Shown: positions 51,655 through 60,832, counted from the stretch's first letter. The stretch is DNA of 64,000 nucleotides from Phycisphaerae bacterium (GCA_028285035.1 JANQQF010000094.1:1-64000), one strand, 5' to 3'. Numbers and translations are program-made. The notes: a model not told the origin generated them from the letters alone.

Positions 51655-52671
51655 TTAGCCTGAAACGATAGATTTTAGGCGATCATTAATAACCTGTTCA
51701 GCCTCAGACATCATTGATCGTACAATTTCTGTAGCTGGCTGAATATCGTGTGTTAGACCAACCGCCTCACCTGCCAGCAAACTCATCTGGTCAAAATCAC
51801 CGCTAAACTCGGGGGTTGGGGGAAAGCCCATAAACTTTTGCAAGGGCATCGCTTGCCCAAAGAGATTAGCTTCACCAACAACAGGCAGTTCACCAATGTC
51901 TTCTCGTTGATATGGCGGGGGGTTATCATTCCCCTCCCATTCTTGAACAATCGTGTTGCGTACGCCTCGTACTGAAGCGTTCGGAAAGTCCAGCCCAAAA
52001 ATAAAGTGCCGAGCTGTGTCATGCACATTCGCCTCAAGCACCTTTTGCTTGTATACGTCGTGAGCATTAGCTTCCTCGCTCGCCAAGAAACGAGTCCCCA
52101 CCCAAACGCCATCTGCGCCGAGAGCTAAGGCGGCAGCAACTCCGCGTCCATCTGCTATCCCCCCAGCTGCAACAACTGGTACTGAAACGGTGTCAACGAT
52201 GTTAGGCAGCAAAGAAAACGTGCTGGCTGAGCTGCGATTGTGACCACCAGCCTCTACACCCTGGACCACCAAAGCATCAACTCCAGCCTCTACAGCCGCC
52301 TTAGCCTCATCCAGGCTGCCCACTTGCATCCATACCTTAACGCCATTACTTTGCAAATGAGTCATCCACTCAACAGGCACATCATCCCAAAAGAAAACAA
52401 CAACCGGCACATTCTCCTCGACACAGATATCGATATGAATCCTCTCACTAAATCGAGCGATGATATCTAGGCCAAATGGTTTGCCTGTTGCTTTGACCGC
52501 TTGAATCTGCGAACGGAACAGGTCTGGGGGCATCGCGGCTGCACCAAGCACACCCATCCCACCAGCATTTGATACTGCTGTGGCTAAGGGTGCCGTTGAA
52601 ATAAAAGCCATTCCGGCCAGAACCAAGGGATGCTCCAAGCCATACTCTTCTGTAAGTCTTGTTCGTAACAT
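51655..52671 (-). CDS. Nitronate monooxygenase / FabK-like flavin oxidoreductase
   Basis: A 338-residue FMN-dependent TIM-barrel enzyme. PLVLAGMAFISTAPLATAVS and NAGGMGVLGA form the N-terminal flavin region; the catalytic His is in VQGVEAGGHNRSS, and AAGGIADGRGVAAALALGADGVWVGTRF binds phosphate of FMN. ATG 52671 follows AGGAG. The family includes nitronate monooxygenases that detoxify propionate-3-nitronate and enoyl-ACP reductase FabK; residues alone do not decide. Single gene unit. Confidence 0.88.
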   Translation of the reverse strand: MLRTRLTEEYGLEHPLVLAGMAFISTAPLATAVSNAGGMGVLGAAAMPPDLFRSQIQAVKATGKPFGLDIIARFSERIHIDICVEENVPVVVFFWDDVPVEWMTHLQSNGVKVWMQVGSLDEAKAAVEAGVDALVVQGVEAGGHNRSSASTFSLLPNIVDTVSVPVVAAGGIADGRGVAAALALGADGVWVGTRFLASEEANAHDVYKQKVLEANVHDTARHFIFGLDFPNASVRGVRNTIVQEWEGNDNPPPYQREDIGELPVVGEANLFGQAMPLQKFMGFPPTPEFSGDFDQMSLLAGEAVGLTHDIQPATEIVRSMMSEAEQVINDRLKSIVSG

Positions 52672-52791
52672 AACACGCTCCTTTGATATGCTGATTTAAA
52701 TAAATTTATGTGGGGACTTTGAGTATATAGGAGACAAAGGGAAGGGTCAACTTAACCTAGAGAACCAACTAAATATGATCACTCATAAAAA

Positions 52792-53358
52792 TTATCGAAC
52801 CCCAAAATATTTAGCCCAATAATTAAGCCAATTATAATACTCATAACCAACAACGTAAGCTTGGTCTGGATGTAACGGCCAACATAGCGCACAATAATCT
52901 AAATCGGCTGGGTGAGTAGAGATAGAGATGTCAGGTCTCATTTCGGCTTGAAATATTGAATGAGCACGACGGCTGTGATAAGCTGAGGTCACCAGCAAAA
53001 TTGACGAAACCTCGTTTTCCTTACACACGCTCTTGGTAAACTGAGCATTTTCATAGGTTGTCCAAGATTGTGCTTCCAACACAATCACATCATTCGGTAA
53101 GCCTAAATTCAACGCTTGCTGTTTCATCACCTCAGCCTCGGTCATCCATTGCCCACCCTCTAAAACTGACGTACCTGCACTAATGATGACAAGAGGCGCG
53201 TATCCAGCTTGATACAACTCTACAGCTTTTTTCACGCGGTCGGGTTTATGATCACCCCCAATGACAACGATGGCCTCAGCCGGATACGGATTGGTTTCAA
53301 CCACGAGAAAGGGACCTGCCATCAAAAGAACGATGATGACGGCCCCGCCAACAAACAT
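52792..53358 (-). CDS. DUF218/SanA-YdcF-like membrane protein
   Basis: A 188-residue protein with an N-terminal membrane helix (about 3-22) and a DUF218 domain: AIVVIGGDHKPDRVKKAVELY, VIISAGTS, EAQSWTTYENAQF, LLVTSAYHSRRA. These match ElyC/SanA/YdcF proteins linked to envelope integrity and vancomycin sensitivity. ATG 53358 is the only usable start because a stop lies shortly upstream; no strong ribosome site is seen. It follows an unknown zinc-ribbon protein by 37 bp on the same strand. Confidence 0.85.
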   Translation of the reverse strand: MFVGGAVIIVLLMAGPFLVVETNPYPAEAIVVIGGDHKPDRVKKAVELYQAGYAPLVIISAGTSVLEGGQWMTEAEVMKQQALNLGLPNDVIVLEAQSWTTYENAQFTKSVCKENEVSSILLVTSAYHSRRAHSIFQAEMRPDISISTHPADLDYCALCWPLHPDQAYVVGYEYYNWLNYWAKYFGVR

Positions 53359-53395
53359 TCTGATAAATTTATCCAGATTTACCCGAACTGTGTTA

Positions 53396-54355
53396 TTAAT
53401 TGCGACCTACCTCTACTCGACCAAATGTTTGTTCCAAAATTTTTATTGAATTTTCTGATAACATAGCCCTGTTTGAAATAAAACAAGGCATTTCTTTGTA
53501 CAGGGGTTTTCGAAAATAATCGGTATCATTGCCAATCTGAACAGCAAATCGTTCAACATCTTCATCACTGGCCTGAATAATTTCAACAGCCTTAAAGTTA
53601 AATAATCTACGATTAATGAACCAATTGACCCGAAGTAGGCCATTTTCAATTACTTTTTCAGTAATCATGTTCTCATCAAGAACAATTTTAGCATCTAACG
53701 CATTTCGACTCTGCTCACACTCACGACAACCATAATAGCTAATCAAGCGCCATCGTAAAAGAGGCTCTTTGTGTAGCACAAACTCGGCTAAACAGTTTGG
53801 GCAAATTTTAACTGCAGGCTGATTATCACCGATACGTTGACTTGTTTCCAGCTCGATTCCTAGGAGTAATTCTATCGCCGTTTCCTGCAAATCCTCATTT
53901 ATCGCAATGTCTCTCAAAATAGATACAGCTTCACCCCCTAAGGTCAGTATCACCGCATACCTATCAGCCATCTCAGCTAATAAATCAAACAACTGTTGCA
54001 AATAGTTTGCATCATCAATATTACCAAGCTGTTCATAACAAACCTGAAAGCCATCCTCTTGCAAAAATATTTGGCCAATGGTGTCAGAGGATGTTGGCAC
54101 AGCAATCAAATCAGCAATATTTTTCAGAGTTGGCTTTGTAAAAATCTCTGAAAATTTTTCAAAAAGCTGCTCACTGAATAACTTAGAAATTGATACGATG
54201 ATTTTCGTGTATACTTGATCATATTGAACCACCGTAGTCAACTCAAGGTAATGCCCTCGGTAATCTCCACACACTTTAAATGTTGATTCATCTTCAACGA
54301 TTAATCCATTAGCTTGCGCAATGGTTTCCCACAAGTGTTGTGTTGATTGATCCAT
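53396..54355 (-). CDS. Unknown protein with a zinc ribbon
   Basis: A 319-residue protein not recognised. A zinc-ribbon-like pair CPNC (about 185) and CREC (about 212) sits between an N-terminal alpha/beta region (GDYRGHYLELTTVV, somewhat like an Ig/YbjN-type fold by pattern) and a C-terminal region with RFAVQIGNDTD and ISNRAMLSENSIKILEQTFG. No signal peptide or membrane span. Leftward, 37 bp before the SanA-like gene. Function unknown; metal binding is inferred from the cysteines only. Confidence 0.7.
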   Translation of the reverse strand: MDQSTQHLWETIAQANGLIVEDESTFKVCGDYRGHYLELTTVVQYDQVYTKIIVSISKLFSEQLFEKFSEIFTKPTLKNIADLIAVPTSSDTIGQIFLQEDGFQVCYEQLGNIDDANYLQQLFDLLAEMADRYAVILTLGGEAVSILRDIAINEDLQETAIELLLGIELETSQRIGDNQPAVKICPNCLAEFVLHKEPLLRWRLISYYGCRECEQSRNALDAKIVLDENMITEKVIENGLLRVNWFINRRLFNFKAVEIIQASDEDVERFAVQIGNDTDYFRKPLYKEMPCFISNRAMLSENSIKILEQTFGRVEVGRN

Positions 54356-54892
54356 ATCCCTAATCTTCTAAAATATTGAGCCAAACGTTATTTAGTTGAG
54401 CCAAGTGTAATCTACATTAGCACAATTACGATTTTTAGCATATGTTTTACACTTTTCTGTAGGAAAAGAGGTAGCTATGTAAAGTGGGTTCCTTGGCTCA
54501 ATCTCCGTAGAAACTACGGAGAAAATCCGAGCGTATTCCGTAGTTTCCCATAGTCTCAGAGAGAAAAAATAAGTAAACCTTACGCATTACAAAACCTCAA
54601 AAATCTGATAGGCTAAAATCAATAACGTTAAGGATTAGGCTGTTAGCTTTACCTGTGGGGACCCAATTTGGGTTGGTGAAGCAAGAGACATCGTCGTTAT
54701 TTCTTCGCTAACATGCTTTTCAACCATCACAATTTATTGACAACAATTAACCCTTGTTGGTTAGATGAAATGTTGTCACCAATCCATTTTTCTGCGCGCA
54801 AATCTTTAGGGTGAAGCTACAGATCAGAATCCAGATAACGTCGGTTTCTTATCAATTTTTTGGTCAATGTTATTATCAATAGGAGCGATAAA
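54356..54892. other. Intergenic region with alternative hairpins
   Basis: 537 bp without an open frame of any substance. It includes the alternative-pairing element at 54503-54547, described separately. The remainder is AT-rich; the ribosome site AGGAGC at 54881-54886 serves the lipoprotein gene. No RNA gene family was recognised. Confidence 0.45.
54503..54547 (+). promoter_or_regulatory. Mutually exclusive hairpins (attenuator- or switch-like)
   Basis: CTCCGTAG (54503-54510) pairs perfectly with CTACGGAG (54514-54521) around AAA. The same middle strand, GAAACTACGGA (54510-54520), is also perfectly complementary to TCCGTAGTTTC (54537-54547). The two pairings exclude each other. No T-run follows, so it is not a classic terminator. 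It may be a regulatory leader, an operator array, or chance repeats. Confidence 0.4.
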
Positions 54893-55486
54893 ATGGTAAA
54901 AAAGTCTATGATCTTATTGGGATTGATTCTATTTTCTTTACTTTTGGTGGCCTGTAGTCAAGAAGCAGTTCCGGAAGAGGCAGACACAAATGATGACACG
55001 ACCATCACTGAAATAGAGGCAGAAGTCGTAGAAACAACAAATGAAACAGCCGTTGAGATTGCATCTGAAGTTGAGGCTAATGTGGTCGAGGAGGTCACTC
55101 ACGAAACATCAGTGGCCCTACTCAATCAGATGCCATTGGTTCAGCACCATCACAACCCAGAAACTAACACAAACAGCTTTACCTGTATTGGAAATGAGGG
55201 GCTGGGTTCGGTCAAGACGAATCCTGAGGGATCAATCTTTGTTGGGCCGGATAGTGGCGATATCGCCCTACGCGGTATCAATGTAGTGTTTGAGATTACT
55301 CCGGCTGGTGACATTCAAGCCGCCCCAATGGGACACGACGCCAAGCTGATCAATCAGGCTGGCGAGGAAACATTCCGAGTTCCGCTTGATGAGGTCTTAG
55401 TGGCCTTTACCTCTGGTGACGCAGTTTGGACAGGGTCTTTTGATGATATTGGTCGAGGCAATTGTGCCGCCACCTTCCAAGGCTAG
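54893..55486 (+). CDS. Lipoprotein of unknown function
   Basis: A 197-residue lipoprotein. Signal peptide residues 1-21 with lipobox LLVAC. An acidic Thr/Glu-rich linker (about 25-75) precedes a compact domain with two cysteines (FTCIGNEG near residue 100 and GNCAATF at the end) that could form a disulfide. ATG 54893 follows AGGAGC; an earlier in-frame ATG at 54860 lacks a ribosome site. No family recognised. It is a single-gene unit ending in a terminator. Confidence 0.75.
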   Translation: MVKKSMILLGLILFSLLLVACSQEAVPEEADTNDDTTITEIEAEVVETTNETAVEIASEVEANVVEEVTHETSVALLNQMPLVQHHHNPETNTNSFTCIGNEGLGSVKTNPEGSIFVGPDSGDIALRGINVVFEITPAGDIQAAPMGHDAKLINQAGEETFRVPLDEVLVAFTSGDAVWTGSFDDIGRGNCAATFQG

Positions 55487-55520
55487 GCAGTCACCCCTAA
55501 CATCTAAATAGTTTCTTCCC

Positions 55521-55559
55521 GCCCCAGGCTGATTGATGATTAGTCTGGGGCACTTTTTT
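55521..55559 (+). terminator. Intrinsic terminator after the lipoprotein gene
   Basis: GCCCCAG (55521-55527) pairs with CTGGGGC (55545-55551), followed by AC and six T. Confidence 0.8.
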
Positions 55560-55731
55560 GTCCTCCAAAGATGGGGTTGGTAGTATTAATTGGTATGCTC
55601 TATTTATAGCCCTACGAGAGTTGGACCACATCCCTCGGATGGTGCTGGAGATGATGAGCAAGGATGATATTATGCCCGGAATTGAGTGGCTAACGGAACA
55701 GGGCTTTGCTACAAAAAATTGTAGAAATGCT
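55558..55731 (+). pseudogene. C-terminal fragment of a TIM-barrel sugar isomerase/epimerase-like gene
   Basis: An open stretch starting right at the terminator T-run encodes KDGVGSINWYALFIALREL, then RMVLEMMSKDDIMPGIEWLT and EQGF. The pattern (GDG-V-W--L--ALRE, then LVLE) resembles the last strand and helices of xylose-isomerase-like TIM-barrel proteins. No start region or upstream domain remains. It overlaps the end of the leftward SDR gene. Probably a truncated relic. Confidence 0.4.
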
Positions 55732-56504
55732 TACTCTGGGGTCACATACGCTGCGGTGATCCCGCCATCCACGGTAAATGTCGCTCCGGTAACAAACGAC
55801 GAGTCATCCGAGCCGAGATAGAGGGCGGCCTTGGCAATCTCTTCGGCCTCGCCAAAACGGCCCATCGGAATGTGAACCAAACGACGATTTTTCTTCTCTG
55901 GCGTATCCAGATATTTCATCAACAATTCGGTTCGCAAAGGACCTGGGCATAAAGCATTGACGCGAATGTTCTCCCGAGCGTGGATGGTAGCCAACTCGCG
56001 GGTCATCGAGAGGACCGCGCCTTTGCTGGCAGTGTAAGCCAATTGTGGGGTGGCTGCCCCTAAAAGAGCGACAAACGAAGCGGTATTGATAATCGAACCG
56101 CCACCAGATCGTTGCATCGCAGGAATGCCATATTTACAACACAGAAAAACGCCCTTAACATTCACATCAAAGGTGATATCCCACACTTCCTCAGTTGTGT
56201 TGACCGCGTTATCATCAGCCGCGTGACTGATGCCAGCATTATTGAAGAGGATGTCTAATCCACCAAAGTTATCTTCTGCCGCTTTAATCATTCGCTCACA
56301 ATCAATAGCTTTCGATTGGTCGGCATGCACATAAATCGCCTCACCCCCACTGACTCTAATGACATCAAGCGTCTCCTGCCCACCCGCATCATTGATATCA
56401 ACCAGAACAACGCGGGCCCCTTCTTTTGTAAAAAGCAGAGATGTTGCCCGACCAATGCCACTGGCAGCCCCGGTAATCACGGCAACTTTGTTTTGTAATC
56501 GCAT
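55731..56504 (-). CDS. Short-chain dehydrogenase/reductase
   Basis: A 257-residue classical SDR: TGAASGIGRATSLL for NAD(P) binding, Asp of VLVDIND suggesting NAD(H), NNAGISHA, catalytic Ser in NTASFVALLG and Tyr-Lys in AYTASKGAV, and GGITAAYV near the C terminus. ATG 56504 follows AAGGGA. It lies 51 bp after a glutamine-synthetase-like gene on the same strand and may act in the same pathway. Substrate unknown. Confidence 0.9.
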   Translation of the reverse strand: MRLQNKVAVITGAASGIGRATSLLFTKEGARVVLVDINDAGGQETLDVIRVSGGEAIYVHADQSKAIDCERMIKAAEDNFGGLDILFNNAGISHAADDNAVNTTEEVWDITFDVNVKGVFLCCKYGIPAMQRSGGGSIINTASFVALLGAATPQLAYTASKGAVLSMTRELATIHARENIRVNALCPGPLRTELLMKYLDTPEKKNRRLVHIPMGRFGEAEEIAKAALYLGSDDSSFVTGATFTVDGGITAAYVTPE

Positions 56505-56555
56505 TATATTCCCTTATGAACTTTAGTTGACAGACAAGATGTCTGTTTTACTTTT

Positions 56556-57929
56556 CTAAATTCGCTCGAAATATCGTTGCCGTTCCCAGTCTGTTACAGC
56601 CGTATCAAATGCAGCCTGTTCCACCCGTAAGTAGTGGGTGTAATGCTTCACCACCTCCTCACCAAAAGCTTGTTTGGCAAAGGTACTGTTCTCAAACAGA
56701 TCAATGGCCTCACGTAATGTGTAGGGCACACGTGGCAAATGTTGGGCCGCATATACATCGCCCTCAAATATCTCAGGTGGCCCAGTCTTGTTAGTGATCC
56801 CATCCAAGCCCGAGGCTAGAATTGCAGCATAGGCCAAATAGGGGTTGCAATCGGCGCCGGGGATCCGACACTCGATCCGTAAGCTACTACCTTTTCCAAC
56901 AACCCGGAAGCCTGCCGTACGATTATCATAGCACCAAGCGATACGAGTCGGGGCCCAAGAGCCATCTTCGTAGCGTTTATAGGAATTGATGGTTGGGGCA
57001 TAAAACACCATCATCTCCGGCACATGAGCCATCCAGCCGCCCAGAAACCAACGAAATTCATTTGAACATTGAATTGGCCCTAAATTTTGCTCTCCGGCAA
57101 AGGCATTTTGATCATCACGCCACAGACTGAGGTGGATGTGACAGCTATTGCCAGCTTGACCAGCAAAGGGCTTAGCCATAAAAGTGACACTCACTCCCAC
57201 TTGATCGGCCACTTCTTTGCACAGTTGCTTGAACAACGTATGTCGATCAGCCATCTCCAGTGCCTCGGCGTAACGAACATTGAGCTCATGTTGTCCCAGC
57301 CCCCACTCCCCCTTCGAATTTTCAACCGGAATACCCGACTTTTTCAAATGGCGTCGGGCCAACGCGGTAAATTTTTCCTCACGAGCAGCCTGTAACAGAT
57401 GATAATCTTCAATATACCATCCGGCTGGCTCGAGGTTATCATATTTCTTTTGGGCTGCTTCTTTATAGGAGTCCTCAAACAAATAATATTCAAGCTCAGA
57501 GGCAGCCATCGCTACAAAACCTAGCTGTTGGGCTCGGTCTAATTGAGTACGCAACATTGAGCGAGGCGCAATGGGTACCAATTTATGAGCCTGATCATCC
57601 TCAATATCGCACAACACGAGGGCTGTTTTTTCTAACCAACTCGCTATACGCAACGTATTTAAATCCGGCACCAAATGAAAATCGCCATAACCTAACTCCC
57701 AATTGGCAAAATCATACCCTGGCACAGGCTCCATTTCCATATCAACTGTCAGTAGATAATTACAGCCATGGGTGCCGTGATTATGAATATCTTCAACAAA
57801 GAATTCAGCATCAAATCTCTTTCCCATAATCCGACCAAAATGGTCCGTAAAGCCAACGATTACGGTCTCAATATCCTCGTTTTCAACCATCGACTTCAAT
57901 TGCTCAAGACTCAACATCCCACGTGTCAT
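56556..57929 (-). CDS. Glutamine-synthetase-family protein, gamma-glutamylamine-synthetase-like
   Basis: A 457-residue ATP-grasp-unrelated GS-fold ligase. Metal and glutamate residues appear in ASELEYYLF, GLGQHELNVRYAEALEMAD, and GNSCHIHLSLW; ATP loop region SYKRYEDGSWAPTRIAW and RIECRIPGADCNPYLA follow. It lacks the tyrosine-adenylylation loop of true GlnA-I and resembles PuuA/GlnT-type enzymes that glutamylate polyamines or ethanolamine. ATG 57929 has AGGGAG ahead. With the PuuB-like oxidase and the aldehyde dehydrogenase elsewhere in the window it could complete a gamma-glutamyl polyamine route. Confidence 0.85.
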   Translation of the reverse strand: MTRGMLSLEQLKSMVENEDIETVIVGFTDHFGRIMGKRFDAEFFVEDIHNHGTHGCNYLLTVDMEMEPVPGYDFANWELGYGDFHLVPDLNTLRIASWLEKTALVLCDIEDDQAHKLVPIAPRSMLRTQLDRAQQLGFVAMAASELEYYLFEDSYKEAAQKKYDNLEPAGWYIEDYHLLQAAREEKFTALARRHLKKSGIPVENSKGEWGLGQHELNVRYAEALEMADRHTLFKQLCKEVADQVGVSVTFMAKPFAGQAGNSCHIHLSLWRDDQNAFAGEQNLGPIQCSNEFRWFLGGWMAHVPEMMVFYAPTINSYKRYEDGSWAPTRIAWCYDNRTAGFRVVGKGSSLRIECRIPGADCNPYLAYAAILASGLDGITNKTGPPEIFEGDVYAAQHLPRVPYTLREAIDLFENSTFAKQAFGEEVVKHYTHYLRVEQAAFDTAVTDWERQRYFERI

Positions 57930-58211
57930 CTATATCTCCCTCAATAACGTAATTAGATTTAATTTGAAACGTAATTGACCAGTTGTTTTTGCGTGGTAAA
58001 GGTACTTCAACAGATTAATATTTGAATTTTATTATACAAGATACAGGTTCTTGCTAGGAAAACACCACAAGATGTGGATATTTAAGCTAACAAGATCAAA
58101 TTACCTCTTGCCATCACCTAAAATCGTGGTATAATGGCGTTACGAAAAACATTATGGTAAGTTGTGGGTGGGTCCCAAAGTGGGATACCCAAAATTAAGG
58201 ACAGGTTTTGT

Positions 58212-59450
58212 ATGACAACATCACTCGATTTAGCCATTACCGCAATTCGTGCTGGACGTCGGGAAGAAGGGCGTCAGCTTCTAAATCTACTAATTCAGCA
58301 GAATCCAAACAACGAAAAAGCGTGGCTTTGGATGAGTAGTGTTGTTGATACAGATGAACAACGCGCCCGTTGTTTGTATCATGTCTTGGCTATCACGCCG
58401 GATAATACAATTGCTCGACGCGGCTTGCAAGTGTTGGGGATTGAAATTTCAGACTCACGCCCTGTCAAGGTTCCACGAGACTCCCAGCCCATTAAAATTC
58501 AGCGAACTCAGCCCAAACCACAGACTGGTCCGCTTAAATCTTTACCAGAACCTCAATCCTCGTTAGCTCGAGCGAGCGAAAGACGGCCTTTCAAAATTGA
58601 TCCAGAAACAATTGTAGAAGAGCTGCCCTTCACCCCAGCAAAAGCGCCATTTCCCACACAAACAGATGCTCAAGTGTCACCTTCGCAGCCTTTGCCAGTT
58701 GCTCGTCCAAATCAAACCGAGCCACTCGTTCATCCATCTACACCGACTCCGGTTGCGCCACAACAAACTACACCGACACAAACTGAGCCCCGCCCGTCAC
58801 CATCGCAGCCCGTACCCGTTGTTCAGCCTCAACCGGTCCCTGTTGCCTCCCCAACGCCAGTTCAGCCTAGCCAACCTGTCATTGTGTCAACTGACTCAGG
58901 TCCAGTTATTCCAGTTCAGGTTCAAGCGGTTACATCCAATGGTATCGCCATTGCTGACACCCGTCCGGTACAACCGTCTGCCATACCTGCACAAATCGTT
59001 GTCCCAGTTCAACCCTCTGGACCAATGCCAGTAAATGCACAACAAACGGCCCCTATGGGTGTGCCTATGCAGCCAGTTCCCCAACAGGTTATGCCGATTC
59101 ATTCACAAGCAACGATGGGAATGCCGATGCAGCAGCCTCAGGCTCCATCAAATGTTGTTATTCAGCCATCCAATCCAGTTCCCGTAGCACATTCCCACAC
59201 AACAATGGGAATGCCCTTGCCAAATTTTGGTCAACCACAGGTGCAACCGCAACCTGCTATGGTTGGGGCAACGCCATCTCAACAAATGCAACCCAGTCAG
59301 ATGCAAAATTACGCAAAATTGAAGAAGCAAATCGAGAATGAAGACTCTGAAGAAATGAATGTGTTGGCGGTTATTATTTTTGGCTCACTATCAGTCACAG
59401 CCCTTGGCGGGCTAGGAATGTTAGTCTTGTTAATGTTTACATCCGGCTAA
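58212..59450 (+). CDS. TPR-like, Pro/Gln-rich membrane-tethered protein of unknown function
   Basis: A 412-residue protein. Residues 1-80 form a TPR-like helical module (AITAIRAGRREEGRQLLNLL, NPNNEKAWLWMSSVVD, AITPDNTIARRGLQVLG), a pattern common in Chloroflexota proteins. About 270 residues of Pro/Gln/Val/Thr-rich low complexity follow, then a membrane helix (about 388-409) at the C terminus. ATG 58212 starts the conserved TPR part; an earlier in-frame ATG at 58164 adds unrelated residues. A disordered scaffold holding the TPR module to the membrane is plausible. Function unknown. Confidence 0.72.
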   Translation: MTTSLDLAITAIRAGRREEGRQLLNLLIQQNPNNEKAWLWMSSVVDTDEQRARCLYHVLAITPDNTIARRGLQVLGIEISDSRPVKVPRDSQPIKIQRTQPKPQTGPLKSLPEPQSSLARASERRPFKIDPETIVEELPFTPAKAPFPTQTDAQVSPSQPLPVARPNQTEPLVHPSTPTPVAPQQTTPTQTEPRPSPSQPVPVVQPQPVPVASPTPVQPSQPVIVSTDSGPVIPVQVQAVTSNGIAIADTRPVQPSAIPAQIVVPVQPSGPMPVNAQQTAPMGVPMQPVPQQVMPIHSQATMGMPMQQPQAPSNVVIQPSNPVPVAHSHTTMGMPLPNFGQPQVQPQPAMVGATPSQQMQPSQMQNYAKLKKQIENEDSEEMNVLAVIIFGSLSVTALGGLGMLVLLMFTSG

Positions 59451-59506
59451 AGGTTGCTATTAGTCCTTCATAACAATTGAGGTCACTCAAAACAAGTGCA
59501 TCTAAC

Positions 59507-59770
59507 TTAAGCCAAAATTTGATTCCACCATACTTTACAAATCCACCACGTTAGATCTGCCCGTTGTAATTTAATTTCAAATCGTACGCCTTCACTTGTC
59601 TCAACCAAAACATGTCGATTATCTGCTTCATCCCATTGTCGCCCAACTGTAATAATCATATAACTGTTATCTCGCCACACAACACGTTGTGGCATCAACT
59701 GCCCATTTTGATCCGTTGAGGATGTTACGGCGATAAGTTCATTAAAGTATTCCATATTTGAATTTGACAT
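59507..59770 (-). CDS. Small DUF6504-like protein
   Basis: An 87-residue cytoplasmic protein. MPQRVVWRDNSYMIITVGRQW, RFEIKLQRADLTWWICKVW and the Trp-rich end resemble short proteins of the DUF6504 type (a W-R-Y core followed by a beta meander). Function unknown. It stands alone between the TPR-like gene and a methyltransferase. Confidence 0.6.
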   Translation of the reverse strand: MSNSNMEYFNELIAVTSSTDQNGQLMPQRVVWRDNSYMIITVGRQWDEADNRHVLVETSEGVRFEIKLQRADLTWWICKVWWNQILA

Positions 59771-59861
59771 AGTACAGTATCCTTTACTTAAAAGTAGTCA
59801 CAAAACAATTATAATTCGTTATTGTCATAAGATCGAACCTTATCTTAAAATTTTAAACGCA

Positions 59862-60440
59862 ATGGAAATTGAAGCAATCCGCAAGAAGTGGGATCAAAGA
59901 TACAGCGACAAATCTAAGAAGTATGTCTCCAAACCAACTATTTTTGTACAGGAGTGTTTGGCCCATATTCCAAGCTCAGGTAGAGCCCTAGATATTGCGG
60001 CGGGTAGTGGACGACATGCATTAGCATTAGCTCAGAAAGGTTTAGTCGTTGATGCGATTGATATCTCAGGTGTAGGTCTAGCCCTCATAAAACAACAGGC
60101 CCAAGCTCACAGATTTTCTCAAGAACAAATTCGATGTATCCAAGGTGATCTTGAAAGAAATTGGCTGCCTAAACAAACTTATGATGTCATCCTAGTTTCA
60201 TTTTTTCTACATCGCCCCTTATTTCAATTACTTCCTCACCATCTCAACAAGCACGGGTTCTTAATATACGAAACTTTCGTTGTTAATCCTACGCATCAGG
60301 CTGACTCAAATATAAATCCCCAGTTTCAATTGCAACCTAAAGAACTAGCAACAAAATTTTCCAACTTAAAAATTTTGTCCTATCATGAAGGAGTCAAACA
60401 ATCACGGTATACAGCCCGGCTGCTTGCTCAAAAAGCTTAA
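59862..60440 (+). CDS. SAM-dependent methyltransferase (TehB/UbiE-like)
   Basis: A 192-residue class I methyltransferase. The SAM-binding motif I is ALDIAAGSGRHALALA, the acidic end of strand 2 is VDAIDISG, and motif II/III lies in CIQGDLE and YDVILVSFFLHR. The length and RKKWDQRYSDK opening match TehB-like proteins that methylate small acceptors such as tellurite or thiols. Acceptor unknown. It is followed after 22 bp by the DUF951 gene. Confidence 0.85.
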   Translation: MEIEAIRKKWDQRYSDKSKKYVSKPTIFVQECLAHIPSSGRALDIAAGSGRHALALAQKGLVVDAIDISGVGLALIKQQAQAHRFSQEQIRCIQGDLERNWLPKQTYDVILVSFFLHRPLFQLLPHHLNKHGFLIYETFVVNPTHQADSNINPQFQLQPKELATKFSNLKILSYHEGVKQSRYTARLLAQKA

Positions 60441-60462
60441 AAAATATATCTTAACCTAACAA

Positions 60463-60693
60463 ATGATTGATCCAACTGATATTCGATTTGATGATATTGT
60501 TGAAATGCGCAAAGCGCATCCTTGTGGGGGCGCAGAGTGGCAAGTAATTCGTTTGGGAGCTGATATCGGACTCATTTGTCTTACTTGCCAGCGAAAAATC
60601 TTATTACCACGGAGCAAATTTATCAAACAAGTAAAGTCCTTCAAAACGCGTGGCCCTGAAATATCTTTACCAAATTTACCAAAAGAAGATTAA
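60463..60693 (+). CDS. DUF951 protein
   Basis: A 76-residue protein. The pattern [41 protein letters not shown] is characteristic of DUF951 (YyzM-like), a short conserved protein often beside ychF or parB genes in Firmicutes and relatives. The Cys residues suggest a metal-binding beta-barrel. Function unknown. Probably co-transcribed with the methyltransferase. Confidence 0.85.
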   Translation: MIDPTDIRFDDIVEMRKAHPCGGAEWQVIRLGADIGLICLTCQRKILLPRSKFIKQVKSFKTRGPEISLPNLPKED

Positions 60694-60803
60694 GGATGTT
60701 GCAGTTCAAAATTAGAGAGAAAAAACTGTGACACCTCAGTTTGATTGTTTATTAGCTGAAATTTCTATAAGAATAAACCGTCAAACACTTGAATTTTTGG
60801 ACT

Positions 60804-60832
60804 TGGACAGCATTTTGCGAATATGGTAGAAT
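60804..60832 (+). promoter_or_regulatory. Promoter of the membrane protein / glycosyltransferase operon
   Basis: TGGACA (60804-60809), 17-bp spacer, TAGAAT (60827-60832), 47 bp before ATG 60879. Confidence 0.55.

Noticed and set aside
58666..59330. Several out-of-frame and antisense open stretches in the Pro/Gln-rich gene
   Set aside because: Low-complexity coding sequence leaves other frames open; none has a start signal or recognisable domain.
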